Assembly (NCBI GenBank): GCA_964510055.1
Contig: CAZDZY010000002.1
Coordinates: 1-64,000 of the forward strand
Reading direction: 5' to 3'
DNA: 64,000 nucleotides
Origin: DTFZ01 sp964510055
GTDB lineage: Bacteria > Bacillota > Clostridia > Christensenellales > SZUA-584
A program made the position numbers and the translations under genes. Shown here in pieces: positions 26,022-35,705 of the stretch. Under the pieces are notes generated by a model that worked only from the letters and a program-made list of their open reading frames with translations, was not told the DNA's origin and did no database searches. How positions within the stretch are numbered: the first letter of the stretch is position 1; the number at the start of each line of letters is the position of its first letter.

Positions 26022-26050
26022 TTGCATATTAAATGCGGAAGAAGTATAAT
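26022..26050 (+). promoter_or_regulatory. Sigma-A promoter of the YwqG-like lipoprotein gene
   Basis: TTGCAT, 17-base spacer, perfect TATAAT. Transcription would start near 26057. Confidence 0.75.
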
Positions 26051-26098
26051 CCAGGCATTATATAATATTATTTTGAAAATCAGAATGGATTTGTGTCA

Positions 26099-27067
26099 AT
26101 GCGAAATTTTTTACGTATACTGGCAAAACGGATGGCATTGCTGATTGTTATTGTAATGATGACTGCATTTTCATTGGCATGTTCTCCGATTCCGCCGACA
26201 AACTCAGGAGGAGTAAAAATGGATTTCAGTAAAGTTCTTGACGAACTTCAAAAGTATTCAATCAAAATCGACTTTGATTCTTCTGGCGATGAAGAATTGC
26301 CTGTAGGCTGTTCAAAGCTTGGAGGAAAACCGGACTTGCCTGCGGATTTTCAATGGTATTATTTCAAAGGTGAGAGTTTCGAAGGAATTACTGAAAACCG
26401 GCCCCTGAGTTTTCTGGCCCAGATAAACTGCGGGGAAGCAAATAAGTACGATAAAGACGGCCTTCTTCCGCCCGTTGGGATGCTGTACTTTTTCTATGAA
26501 CTTTCAACCATGACATGGGGGTTTGACCCAAAAGACAGCGGGAGCGCCCGTGTTTTCTATTATCCGGGCAACGTTTCAGACATTCGCAGAACAGAGTTCC
26601 CAAGTGACTTGGCTGATGAATATATGCTGCCTGAGATGGCCATCAGCTTTTCGCAGCAGAAAGACTGGCCTGATTTTGAAGAATTTATCGAATGGCACAA
26701 CGCGGTTAGCTACGATTCGTATGAAAAGTATGATGAGATCCTGGAAAACAAAGGTAAGCATGAAGTGGAAAATATCAGCAAGTTGCTTGGATATGCCGAT
26801 GTCATTCAAAATGGCATGCTGCTGGAATGTGAAGAAGTTACGAATGGAGTGTACACCGGGAGCGGCATGGAGATAGAACCTGACGAGCTGGAGAATTATG
26901 AAAAAGAATGCGTACAGTGGCAGCTTCTTTTACAGCTTGACTCCATCGAGACAAATGATTACGAAATGCTTTGGGGTGATATGGGACGGATCTACTTTTA
27001 CATACGCAGAAGCGACCTGCAGAACATGAATTTTGATAACTGTTGGTTGATCCTGCAATGCTATTAA
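26099..27067 (+). CDS. YwqG-like (DUF1963) lipoprotein
   Basis: A protein of about 322 residues with an N-terminal signal and lipobox (FSLACS). The body carries the YwqG/DUF1963 pattern: SKLGGKPDLPADFQWYYF, PLSFLAQINC, GLLPPVGMLYFFYEL, ARVFYYPGN and the C-terminal LLLQLDS...MLWGDMGRIYFYI. The family has no known function; most members are cytosolic, so the lipoprotein signal is unusual. Either a GTG at 26093 or the ATG at 26099 may be the start; the ribosome site is weak for both. It has its own strong promoter. Confidence 0.85.
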   Translation: MRNFLRILAKRMALLIVIVMMTAFSLACSPIPPTNSGGVKMDFSKVLDELQKYSIKIDFDSSGDEELPVGCSKLGGKPDLPADFQWYYFKGESFEGITENRPLSFLAQINCGEANKYDKDGLLPPVGMLYFFYELSTMTWGFDPKDSGSARVFYYPGNVSDIRRTEFPSDLADEYMLPEMAISFSQQKDWPDFEEFIEWHNAVSYDSYEKYDEILENKGKHEVENISKLLGYADVIQNGMLLECEEVTNGVYTGSGMEIEPDELENYEKECVQWQLLLQLDSIETNDYEMLWGDMGRIYFYIRRSDLQNMNFDNCWLILQCY

Positions 27068-27121
27068 CGCTGCCTTTATTGGCTGATATACGGAGGTATC
27101 TGCCTGCTCAGCCGGGGTATA

Positions 27122-27901
27122 TTATCGAACATTCAGTCCGGATCTTTCTTTAAATAAGGCCTCTATCATTACAGAATATTCTTCCCTTATCGGCAATTCA
27201 AAATCAACTTTTAACTTTCGTCTCGATGCGGTTTCAGCCTCTCCGGAAACAGGGTTAAAACCATCCTTTGTATAGTCTTCCCAATAGACCCCTATCCCCC
27301 GTTTCTGCCATGAAGGGAGTTTGTCGAAATTTATCCCCCTTGAAAAAAGCAGCTCGTTTTTAAACGCGACCGCTTTGTTTTCTAGCGCTGCCGTAGCGTC
27401 TTGCACAGACACACCTTCTTTACGAAGCATCCAGTAGCAGTGGGCGTTGAGTGCGTTTCTATGCGCATCTTCCTGCCTCCATAAAAAATAGTCTTTTACC
27501 CTCTCGATGCTAGGCAACGGTACCATTCTGCAATCAAAACATGCCGTACGCCCCAGCATTAGGCTTATCACTCCGCTCGCTTCTCCCGCAAGGATTGAAT
27601 TATATTTGCGCACCTTCCGGTCAAATGCCTGCTCAGCGGGGTGAAACAGCAGCGATATCTCATCGCTTTCCGTATACCCGTATATAACGCGGAAACCGCA
27701 TGTCATCAGGTGCTTTACCGTCTCGACCATATAGTCTCTGAACTTATCGTCAAACGGAGCTTCAAACCTGCATATCTCTTTTGTGAGCCGCGTAAAGCTT
27801 CTTCCGTCTATTCGGGCAGTCATAAACAAGTCGGGCAATATGTTTTGATCAAGAGACTGCTCATACTTTCGCATTATGATGTCAAGCTCGTCAAATCTCA
27901 T
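27122..27901 (-). CDS. Thg1-like tRNA 3'-5' polymerase (TLP)
   Basis: A 259-residue homolog of tRNA-His guanylyltransferase. Residues 27-40 (MTARIDGRSFTRLT) carry the first catalytic aspartate, and GYTESDEISLLF (75-86) the second metal pair. The region ENKAVAFKNELLFSRGINFD and the short C-terminus match bacterial Thg1-like proteins. Those add nucleotides to the 5' end of truncated tRNAs in a template-dependent way. Its ATG lies within the end of the kinase gene upstream (11-base overlap), so the two are coupled. Such genes are patchily distributed in bacteria and usually horizontally acquired. Confidence 0.92.
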   Translation of the reverse strand: MRFDELDIIMRKYEQSLDQNILPDLFMTARIDGRSFTRLTKEICRFEAPFDDKFRDYMVETVKHLMTCGFRVIYGYTESDEISLLFHPAEQAFDRKVRKYNSILAGEASGVISLMLGRTACFDCRMVPLPSIERVKDYFLWRQEDAHRNALNAHCYWMLRKEGVSVQDATAALENKAVAFKNELLFSRGINFDKLPSWQKRGIGVYWEDYTKDGFNPVSGEAETASRRKLKVDFELPIREEYSVMIEALFKERSGLNVR

Positions 27902-28358
27902 CTTTCCATTCCTCCGTTATAAATTTACCATCCTCTATCCTCACATAATACAGCTCATCGAACCCTTCGGCTTTATAGGGTATTTCGAGCTTGGCCGCAG
28001 TAGCGAATATCGCCGCGTCAGGTACTTTCGCTTTACCTTCCCTCATAGCATTGCGTTCCATACATTCCTTTACGGAACTCCTGAAATACACGCCGGTTAC
28101 CCTATACCCCGCCTGTTTCGCCGGGATGATATACCTTGCCCTGTCCGCTGCCGCCGGGTTTGTGTTGTCCACGGCGAAAGATCTCCCCTCTTTAATGCAA
28201 TTCTCGAGCAGCTGCCTTTCCTTGTTTCTCGTATGCAGTTCGTCGAGGTTTATCCTTAAATGCGTAGAGACAAGGTATTCTTTATAAAATGCGCTCTTCC
28301 CGCTCGCCTGCAGCCCTATGAAGATGACAGCGTTTTTCCGCGTTTTTAATACATCCAT
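27891..28358 (-). CDS. Polynucleotide-kinase-like P-loop protein
   Basis: A 155-residue kinase of the AAA_33/Pnkp type: P-loop GLQASGKS (residues 15-22), INLDELHTRN (Asp for catalysis), AVDNTNPAAADRARYI, an R-x-x-x-R lid (RNAMREGKAKVP) and a conserved VYFRSSVKECMERN strand-helix. These kinases phosphorylate 5'-OH ends of RNA or DNA. The start was set at the ATG at 28358 (AGAGG seven bases upstream); an open frame continues further upstream over the terminator and is not real. Its overlap with the Thg1-like gene suggests a joint RNA-end-repair role. Confidence 0.85.
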   Translation of the reverse strand: MDVLKTRKNAVIFIGLQASGKSAFYKEYLVSTHLRINLDELHTRNKERQLLENCIKEGRSFAVDNTNPAAADRARYIIPAKQAGYRVTGVYFRSSVKECMERNAMREGKAKVPDAAIFATAAKLEIPYKAEGFDELYYVRIEDGKFITEEWKDEI

Positions 28359-28420
28359 CTGCATACCTCTGATTTTACCAGATATAATATCAAAGCAAAA
28401 TACTGTGATTATAGAAAATG

Positions 28421-28449
28421 AAAAAGCACCTTCGAAGAGATGCTTTTTT
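28421..28449. terminator. Bidirectional terminator
   Basis: AAAAAGCA / TGCTTTTT with a T-run on each strand, between the DUF2089 operon and the kinase gene. Confidence 0.7.
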
Positions 28450-28471
28450 GTTAATATCCCCTGTATACCTG

Positions 28472-28897
28472 TTATAGATCCTGAACATTCATCTTCGCAA
28501 GCTCCGCGTCCCTTTTCCCTTTTGCCCTGCATGCTGCGTAGATCAGCAGCAATATCGCAGTCGGGATATTATACTGAAGGAAAAGAAAGATTCCCGTTAA
28601 AACCCTTGAACCTATGTCAGGCACTGGTAGATCCGGAACGCTTGTAGTAATATTTTCGATCACTTCTTCGCCTCCCGTTTCCGTATGCCCTACTATTACA
28701 GTCTGTTCCGAGCTGGTTACGTAAAACGGCGTTACAAACGTTAAAAAGATTGCGGCGCACAACGCAACCAGCGGCAGTATAAGACCGAGCCACTTGTTTT
28801 CTTTTCTCGACAGGAATATCTGAAGCAGTATTATCCCCGCAGCTAATACGACTATTATAGTCCATTCTAATATAATGACCCATTCTATCGGTTTCAT
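28472..28897 (-). CDS. Membrane protein paired with DUF2089 regulator
   Basis: A 141-residue protein with two N-terminal membrane helices (about residues 7-27 and 37-60), an external loop with ITTSVPDLPVPDIGSR, a third helix (98-122) and a charged tail. It is not recognised. Its ATG follows the stop of the DUF2089 gene with no gap, and it has no terminator before it, so they are co-transcribed. A regulatory or sensor partner for the DNA-binding protein is plausible. Confidence 0.65.
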   Translation of the reverse strand: MKPIEWVIILEWTIIVVLAAGIILLQIFLSRKENKWLGLILPLVALCAAIFLTFVTPFYVTSSEQTVIVGHTETGGEEVIENITTSVPDLPVPDIGSRVLTGIFLFLQYNIPTAILLLIYAACRAKGKRDAELAKMNVQDL

Positions 28898-29194
28898 TTA
28901 ATCTGTCTCCTTCTTAGTTTTTTTATATTCCGAGATCAATATCTTAGCCGTATCAAAATCTACCTTTTCATTTATAGCCAGCCGCTTTATAAGGCTTATA
29001 TACGGCTCGTTTGCGTTGTCTTCGCTTATTTGTATCTTCTGTATCAGCCTGTCGAGGCGCAGGCGTACGGTCGGGTATGTCACATTATATTGCCGCGCCA
29101 TTTCTTTCAAAGAGCCCGAAGCCATAAGAAATTTTCTTATAAAAGAAACGTCTTCGTCGTCGAGGCCCGCCATCCATTCAGGTAAGACTTCCAT
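28898..29194 (-). CDS. DUF2089 family putative DNA-binding protein
   Basis: A 98-residue protein starting at the ATG at 29194 with AAAGGAGGGCG upstream. The core LPEWMAGLDDEDVSFIRKFL, ASGSLKEMARQYNVTYPTVR and LRLDRLI is the DUF2089 helix-turn-helix, which resembles a short sigma-like or AsnC-like domain. The N-terminal zinc-ribbon found in longer DUF2089 proteins is missing. It is transcribed together with the membrane protein downstream. Confidence 0.85.
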   Translation of the reverse strand: MEVLPEWMAGLDDEDVSFIRKFLMASGSLKEMARQYNVTYPTVRLRLDRLIQKIQISEDNANEPYISLIKRLAINEKVDFDTAKILISEYKKTKKETD

Positions 29195-29335
29195 AGAAGC
29201 GCCCTCCTTTAATAATATTAAACATATCATTTAACTTTGTTAAAGTCAATACTAAATATATACTCAACAATAATAATCTATATTATCGTTGAGCCGGTAT
29301 GGATATTTCCCCTATTTCCAGAATAAATAAAATAA

Positions 29336-29353
29336 GCCGCCCGTAAAGGCGGC
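29336..29353 (-). terminator. Terminator after the coiled-coil gene
   Basis: On the minus strand GCCGCC, loop TTTACG, GGCGGC, then TTATTTTATTT. Confidence 0.75.
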
Positions 29354-29377
29354 AGGTATATGGCGCATTTTATGCTG

Positions 29378-29674
29378 CTATTGCTTTCCGCATACCTTCT
29401 CGAGTTGTACCACAAAATAGTCTTTCTTTTCTTTCAGGGCATATATCTCGGTTTCTATTTCTTCGATCCTTTTATTGCAGGCCTCAATAGCTCTGTCCTG
29501 CAGCGAATGATCGTCGCCCGCCAGCCTCTTATGATATTCATGCTGCAATATCTCTATCTTTTTTTCTTCCCGCTCCCTTCGCAGCGCTTTGTCTTCTTCC
29601 GCCACTCTTTCGATTATGGCTGTAAGCAGACGCTCCGCCTCGCTGAAGTCAAGATCTGAAATTCCCCTTATCAT
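29378..29674 (-). CDS. Coiled-coil protein, unknown
   Basis: A 98-residue highly charged helical protein. Heptad-like spacing runs through most of it (EAERLLTAIIERVAEEDKAL, ACNKRIEEIETEIYALKEKK). No signal peptide or membrane segment is present. AAGGAGCGACAG precedes the ATG, and the gene has its own terminator. I do not recognise a family; a small structural or adaptor role is all that can be said. Confidence 0.6.
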   Translation of the reverse strand: MIRGISDLDFSEAERLLTAIIERVAEEDKALRREREEKKIEILQHEYHKRLAGDDHSLQDRAIEACNKRIEEIETEIYALKEKKDYFVVQLEKVCGKQ

Positions 29675-29889
29675 ATCTGTCGCTCCTTGTTGTTCTACAT
29701 AATCTATACAATTATATTGTATTTTATATATACCACTTTAATTTTTTACGAAACAAAAGGCGTCAAGATTTAACGGTTTTTAATCGATGCGGCAGTATCC
29801 TGTTGCCATCGGTCATCACTCTACCGGCTCCGTCTTCATATAGTAAATGAGGAGTACAAAACTCAAAATTCATATAAGAAGGTGTAACA

Positions 29890-30873
29890 ATGGAAAGACC
29901 GGATATAGATATGACCCAGGTAAGCCTGAATCCAATTGCCGCCCGGCGGCTTTCACATACTACCAAGAGCATTCCCATGATGGAGAGCATAACTCCCCGC
30001 TGGCTGCTCAGGTTTCTGCCGTGGGTGCCCGTCGAGGCAGGCGTTTACAGGGTGAACCGGGTAAGAAAAGCTCCGCGCGCGGAGGATATGAACGAATACG
30101 GAGAAAAACTGATAGACTCGAATTACAGGCATATAAACGAGGATGCGATTACGCAGACGTTCGCCGATTATGAAGAAGAACCCAGGGAATACATGCTGAA
30201 TCTCGTGCAGACTATACTTCGTATGAATACTAATGTTACCGATATATTCAATAAGCCTATAGACCAGAAAAACGAGCAGATAAGGCTTGCTATTGAAGCG
30301 ATGAGAGAAAAACAGGAGTGCGAACTTATAAACGACGAAGAGTTCGGGCTTATTAATAACGTGTCGCGCGATATGAGGACCAAGGCGCGGCACGGCTCCC
30401 CCAGCCCTGACGACATGGACGACCTTTTGGCCAAGGTGTGGAAAAAACCCGCGTTCTTCCTTGCCCATCCTAAGGCTATAGCCGCTTTCGGCAGGGAATG
30501 CACCCGCCGCGGCGTGCCGCCCGTGGTAATAAACATCTACGGCTCTCCGTTCATGACATGGAGGGGCGTTCCTCTGGTGCCGTGCGACAAACTTATGGTC
30601 GGGGGCAAGTCGTACGCAAGATCCGAAGGCGGCAGAACAAATATACTTCTGCTGCGGGTAGGCGAAAAAGAACAGGGCATAGTCGGGCTGCATCAGCCGG
30701 GCATACCCGATGAAACAAGCATACCGAGCCTGTCTTTAAAGCTTGCCTATATAGATCAAAGAGGGATCGCCTCTTACATCTTAAGCCTTTACTTTTCGAT
30801 AGCAGTTCTCGCTGATGACGCTCTCGGAATGATGGAGGATGTCGAGGTGGGAAACTATTATGATTACAGGTGA
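29890..30873 (+). CDS. Family 2A encapsulin shell protein
   Basis: A 327-residue shell protein of the SrpI type, which self-assembles into a protein nanocompartment. The extended N-arm and following domain show the diagnostic SLNPIAARRLSHTTKSIP, ITPRWLLRFLPWVPVEAGVY and RVNRV (residues 34-58), then FADYEEEPREYML. The HK97-fold body has AFGRECTRRGVPPVVINIYGSPFMTWRGVP and an axial-domain-like segment with GRTNILLLRVGEKEQGIVGL. AGAAGGTGTAACA precedes the ATG. The cysteine desulfurase gene overlaps its end, which is the classic cargo arrangement for family 2A. No cyclic-nucleotide-binding insert (family 2B) is present. Confidence 0.92.
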   Translation: MERPDIDMTQVSLNPIAARRLSHTTKSIPMMESITPRWLLRFLPWVPVEAGVYRVNRVRKAPRAEDMNEYGEKLIDSNYRHINEDAITQTFADYEEEPREYMLNLVQTILRMNTNVTDIFNKPIDQKNEQIRLAIEAMREKQECELINDEEFGLINNVSRDMRTKARHGSPSPDDMDDLLAKVWKKPAFFLAHPKAIAAFGRECTRRGVPPVVINIYGSPFMTWRGVPLVPCDKLMVGGKSYARSEGGRTNILLLRVGEKEQGIVGLHQPGIPDETSIPSLSLKLAYIDQRGIASYILSLYFSIAVLADDALGMMEDVEVGNYYDYR

Positions 30874-32293
30874 CACGGGAGACAGGGTACGCGGCACGGC
30901 AGACCGTTTATACTGGGAGGAGGAAGTTAAAACTGTCCACGACAGTTCGCTGTTGTCTTTTCCTGTTAATTTGTATGGGCCCTCCCAGGGAGCCCCCGGA
31001 CCCCCCCATAGTGTTCTTGCGTGCCCGGAGCCGGCCGCTGATGATTATTACTTCTTAAGCCGCGCTCCGGAAACGAAAAGCGATCCGGGCTTTAGCATGC
31101 TGCGCAGCGATTTTCCCATACTTAACCGCCGCGTAAACGGCCGCAGGCTCGTGTGGCTCGATAACTCCGCTACGACGCAGAAACCCAACTGCGTCATCGA
31201 AGCGGTCAGCCGCTATTACCGCGAATGCAATTCGAATGTACACCGCGGCGCGCACCGGCTGGCGGCTGAGGCTACGGAGGCGTATGAGGACGCGCGCGAG
31301 AAGATGCGTATGTTCCTCGGCGCGTCGGCGAGGGAAGAGATCGTATTCGTGCGAGGCACGACTGAGGCTATAAACTTAGCTGCGGCGAGCTGGGGCGGCC
31401 AGAACCTGCGCGAGGGCGACGAAATATTGCTTACCGAGATGGAGCACCACTCCAATATAGTGCCGTGGCAGCTTATAGCCCAGAAAACGGGAGCTGTCAT
31501 AAAAGCGGCCCCGATAAACGAGCGCGGAGAGATAGATTTGAGCGAGTATGACCGCATGTTTACTCCGCGCACTCGCATAGCCGCCGCAGCGCACGTTTCC
31601 AACGTTCTGGGGACGGTGAACCCCGTGCGGGAGATGGCGGACATAGCGCACATGTACGGGGTGCTGTTTCTCGTGGACGGCGCGCAGTCGGCGCCTCACC
31701 TGCCTATAGACGTAAAACGCATGGGAGCCGACTTCTTCGCGCTTTCCGGCCATAAGATGTACGGCCCTACCGGCATAGGAGTACTGTACGGCAGAAAAGA
31801 GCTGTTGTCGGAAATGGCTCCGTACCAGGGCGGCGGGGGCATGATAAGAAACGTGCGTTTCGACATGACGCAGTACGCCGGCCCGCCCGATAAGTTTGAG
31901 GCCGGGACTGTAAACATTGCCGACGCGGTGGGTTTAGGCGCCGCGGCTGATTACCTCGGGGCGATAGGCATGGAAAAGATAAGCGCCCATGAGAAGGAGC
32001 TTACGCAATACCTGATGAGCGGGCTTTCCGGCGTACCGGGCATAAGGCTCATAGGCACCGCTCCCGGCAAGATTAGCGTAGTATCGTTCATACTCGATAA
32101 TATGGAGCCTGAGATGATAGCGAAGGAACTCGACCGGAGGGGAATAGCGATAAGGGCGGGGCAGCATTGCGCCCAGCCCGCGCTGCAGCATTATGGGCTT
32201 AAGAGCACGGCCCGCGCGTCCATCGGCCTGTATAATACATTTGAAGAACTGGACCTGCTTATAGATTCCGTTCGCGAACTTTCAGGCAATTGA
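30860..32293 (+). CDS. SufS-like cysteine desulfurase, encapsulin cargo
   Basis: A protein of about 477 residues. Residues 1-80 are a low-complexity, Pro/Gly/Ala-rich extension with two hydrophobic patches (SSLLSFPVNLYGP and DDYYFLSRAP). From residue 81 on it is a PLP enzyme of the group-II desulfurase fold: LRSDFPILNRRVNGRRLVWL, NVHRGAHRLA, EHHSNIVPWQ, the PLP lysine in FFALSGHKMYGPTG (Lys 299) and the catalytic cysteine in RAGQHCAQPALQH. Known family 2A cargos carry a disordered targeting domain of about 200 residues; this one is much shorter. An ATG at 30839 is also in frame; the ATG at 30860 has GAGGTGGGA upstream and overlaps the shell gene by 14 bases. It liberates sulfur from cysteine, probably for storage in the shell. 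Confidence 0.92.
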   Translation: MITGDTGDRVRGTADRLYWEEEVKTVHDSSLLSFPVNLYGPSQGAPGPPHSVLACPEPAADDYYFLSRAPETKSDPGFSMLRSDFPILNRRVNGRRLVWLDNSATTQKPNCVIEAVSRYYRECNSNVHRGAHRLAAEATEAYEDAREKMRMFLGASAREEIVFVRGTTEAINLAAASWGGQNLREGDEILLTEMEHHSNIVPWQLIAQKTGAVIKAAPINERGEIDLSEYDRMFTPRTRIAAAAHVSNVLGTVNPVREMADIAHMYGVLFLVDGAQSAPHLPIDVKRMGADFFALSGHKMYGPTGIGVLYGRKELLSEMAPYQGGGGMIRNVRFDMTQYAGPPDKFEAGTVNIADAVGLGAAADYLGAIGMEKISAHEKELTQYLMSGLSGVPGIRLIGTAPGKISVVSFILDNMEPEMIAKELDRRGIAIRAGQHCAQPALQHYGLKSTARASIGLYNTFEELDLLIDSVRELSGN

Positions 32294-32353
32294 TTTGGTA
32301 AGGGAGGGCGCCTCCGTCCTCCCGCTTTACTGGCCGCCGCATAAAAAAGCAAT

Positions 32354-32382
32354 AAAAAAACAAGGCATTGCCTTGTTTTTTT
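32354..32382. terminator. Bidirectional terminator between desulfurase and rsgI
   Basis: CAAGGC, loop ATT, GCCTTG, flanked by A-run and T-run. Confidence 0.9.
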
Positions 32383-32391
32383 GTTTCTGTT

Positions 32392-33630
32392 TTAATCGTC
32401 GATTTCCTCTTCATCGTCTTCGTGTTCGTCGCTTTCTTCATTGTCGTCTTCCGGATCGCCGGCGTCCGGTTCGTCTTCCTCATCGTCATCTTCAATTTCG
32501 CTGTCGTCGCCCGCGTCTTCATCGTCGTCTTTTTCGTCAGGTTCGTCTGTATCGTCATCCTCGCCGGTATCCGGGTTTTCCGCTTCTATATCGCCGCCGT
32601 CTTCTTCGCTGTTATGTAAGCCTTCGCCTTCCATATCGTCAGGGTAAGGCTGGTTTTCGTTTCCCGTTCCCAAAACGTTTATATACAGGTATGCAGATAA
32701 ACTCTTTCCTTCCGCGCCTGCGTTTCCAACTGTTATTTTATATATATTATCTTTTTTGAGCCCGCCGCATTGAAGCAGCAATTTTTCTCCGTCTGTTTCT
32801 TTGATATCCGCCGGGTATTGTGCGCCGTTTATATCCTTCACGGTTATTGTTTCTTTGCCTGTAAACAAAACCTCTTTGGAGAATTCAACTTCTATTACGC
32901 CGTTTCCCGCGTATTTTGCTTCTACTATATACAAGCCGCCTTTTTTCGTATACCGCAGGCTGAAATCATAAACCCCGGACTTATCCTTATCGTCCATCGC
33001 ATACTGCTCTTTCCTTAAGGCATTAAAAGATTCCCCGTCCAGTTTTTGAAGCGTGATATCTACAGAAAGCCCGGCGCCCCTGACAGTCTCCAATGCCGAA
33101 GCCATAAGCTTCATCTCAGTATCCTGCGCGCGCTGCATATCGTTATCCGAGATGGTAAGAAGGACATGCCCCGTCGATCTGAGCGTGCCGTCTTTCCATG
33201 CCTGATTAATTATCTTACTCACACTGTTTTCCGGTTCTCCCAATAACGAGCCATTAACTTCGCCTAAAAGAGCATTGCCGTCTTCATTTATTGCTTCTGC
33301 TGATATTACATTTCCCCATTGGTTTACTGCAAGCCGCACTCCGGGGTTGATATTTATGTCTATATAACCGGCGGGCGTAAACGTAATGAATGTCCCAAGC
33401 CCCAGCACGCAGATCAAAAGTGAAGCCGCAATAGCGATAGCATAACGCTTCCATGTTCTATTCTTCGGCATAGATTCCCGCCCTAAAGAGCCCTCTGCCT
33501 TTTTGGGAGCCCCGTATTCAAATTCCGCGCCTTCCTTCATCCCGCTTTTTGCCGGGATAGTCATAAAAACTCCGTTATCTGCCAGCACGGTCGCTTCTCC
33601 GGCGCTTACCTTCATCACTAAAACGTTCAT
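32392..33630 (-). CDS. rsgI: RsgI-type anti-sigma-I factor with acidic tail
   Basis: A 412-residue membrane protein. Residues 1-50 are the cytoplasmic RsgI_N domain (VLVMKVSAGEATVLADNGVF) that binds SigI. A helix follows at about 63-83. The extracytoplasmic domain begins with FTPAGYIDININPGVRLAVN, the conserved segment containing an Asn-Pro pair reported as an autocleavage point in RsgI proteins, and extends to about residue 330. The last 85 residues are Asp/Glu-rich with few hydrophobic residues. No carbohydrate-binding module is fused. Its start overlaps the sigI stop by 4 bases. Confidence 0.9.
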   Translation of the reverse strand: MNVLVMKVSAGEATVLADNGVFMTIPAKSGMKEGAEFEYGAPKKAEGSLGRESMPKNRTWKRYAIAIAASLLICVLGLGTFITFTPAGYIDININPGVRLAVNQWGNVISAEAINEDGNALLGEVNGSLLGEPENSVSKIINQAWKDGTLRSTGHVLLTISDNDMQRAQDTEMKLMASALETVRGAGLSVDITLQKLDGESFNALRKEQYAMDDKDKSGVYDFSLRYTKKGGLYIVEAKYAGNGVIEVEFSKEVLFTGKETITVKDINGAQYPADIKETDGEKLLLQCGGLKKDNIYKITVGNAGAEGKSLSAYLYINVLGTGNENQPYPDDMEGEGLHNSEEDGGDIEAENPDTGEDDDTDEPDEKDDDEDAGDDSEIEDDDEEDEPDAGDPEDDNEESDEHEDDEEEIDD

Positions 33631-34319
33631 CGCATATCCTCCTTTCCGAAAAACTTCGGCAGCACATAATCTTTCAAATGCTGGTATCCTCCGCTGTGGA
33701 TTATATATGCCGCTATCAAATATCTCCTGTGCCTTTCAAGCAGTTTCTCGCTTACTCCCAGTTTCTGCGCTATCTGCTTTACAGGCAGCTTCTTCGTCTT
33801 TCTGATCTGTTCTTTGAGATCCTCGTCGCTGAGCATCGCTCCCAATACATAGCCGCACAGTTCCTTGCTGCTTTTATGCTTCGGCGACGCCTCCGCGAGC
33901 TGTTCCAGCTTCATTCCCCAACCGCCCAGCTCATTTACAAAATCCATTATCTCCAGCCGGCGCTCCTGCCTGTCTTCCACTATCTCCGCCTGCTGTCGCG
34001 CGGTATACTGGTCTATATAACCATCTTCTTCATTTTTCAAAACATGCAGGCCGCTCTTTTTCAGCTTTCTCCGGTTATCGATAAGCCGGTATTTAATGAC
34101 CGACGCCGCATATGATAAGAAGTTCCCTTTTTCTTCTTTATATGTCTTTACCGCCTCATAGAAAGCCATAAGAGCTACGCTTATCTCATCGTCATCGCTG
34201 CCGAATCCCTGGTCGTATACGCGCCCTAATATAAACGGGCGGTATTCGGTTATCAGCCGCTCAAATTCCTCGTTGCTTTCTTTCGCGATGATCGCCCTTT
34301 CATTGACAGAAAGGCTCAT
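33627..34319 (-). CDS. sigI: RNA polymerase sigma factor SigI
   Basis: A 230-residue sigma factor of the SigI family. Region 2 is visible as IITEYRPFILGRVYDQGFGSDDDEIS and AVKTYKEEKGNFLSYAASVIKYRLID; a C-terminal DNA-binding domain includes KLPVKQIAQKLGVSEKLLERHRRYL and AAYIIHSGGYQHLKDYV. It is expected to recruit RNA polymerase to a small regulon (cell wall or polysaccharide genes in other Firmicutes). It is coupled with rsgI. The preceding gene (34501) encodes a lipoprotein with an RsgI-like domain and may be a regulon member. Confidence 0.92.
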   Translation of the reverse strand: MSLSVNERAIIAKESNEEFERLITEYRPFILGRVYDQGFGSDDDEISVALMAFYEAVKTYKEEKGNFLSYAASVIKYRLIDNRRKLKKSGLHVLKNEEDGYIDQYTARQQAEIVEDRQERRLEIMDFVNELGGWGMKLEQLAEASPKHKSSKELCGYVLGAMLSDEDLKEQIRKTKKLPVKQIAQKLGVSEKLLERHRRYLIAAYIIHSGGYQHLKDYVLPKFFGKEDMR

Positions 34320-34434
34320 TTGTTCTCCTTAGGCCAGGTGTAGAATGATATTTATTATATATAAGTTACTGTTGATATTATAATATCTTTATGCTATTAT
34401 TTCCACCCTTTTCATGCTGTTCATTTTTCATGAG

Positions 34435-34458
34435 AAGGCTGCGTATAAGCGCAGCCTT
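34435..34458 (-). terminator. Hairpin after the poly-Asp lipoprotein gene
   Basis: AAGGCTGCG, loop about 5 bases, CGCAGCCTT, with only a weak T-tract. It probably separates the lipoprotein gene from sigI. Confidence 0.5.
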
Positions 34459-34500
34459 CCGCCAGACCCTATACCTCAGGAGAATTTATGTCCAAAACGG

Positions 34501-35670
<1,170 letters not shown>

Positions 35671-35705
35671 TTTTCTATCCTCCGTTACCGTTATTTATAA
35701 TATAA

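Noticed and set aside
28359..28532. A longer N-terminus for the kinase gene
   Set aside because: The extension would run through the bidirectional terminator at 28421-28449 and lacks a start signal.
32441..32647. A serine-rich plus-strand frame
   Set aside because: It is the antisense of the acidic tail of rsgI.
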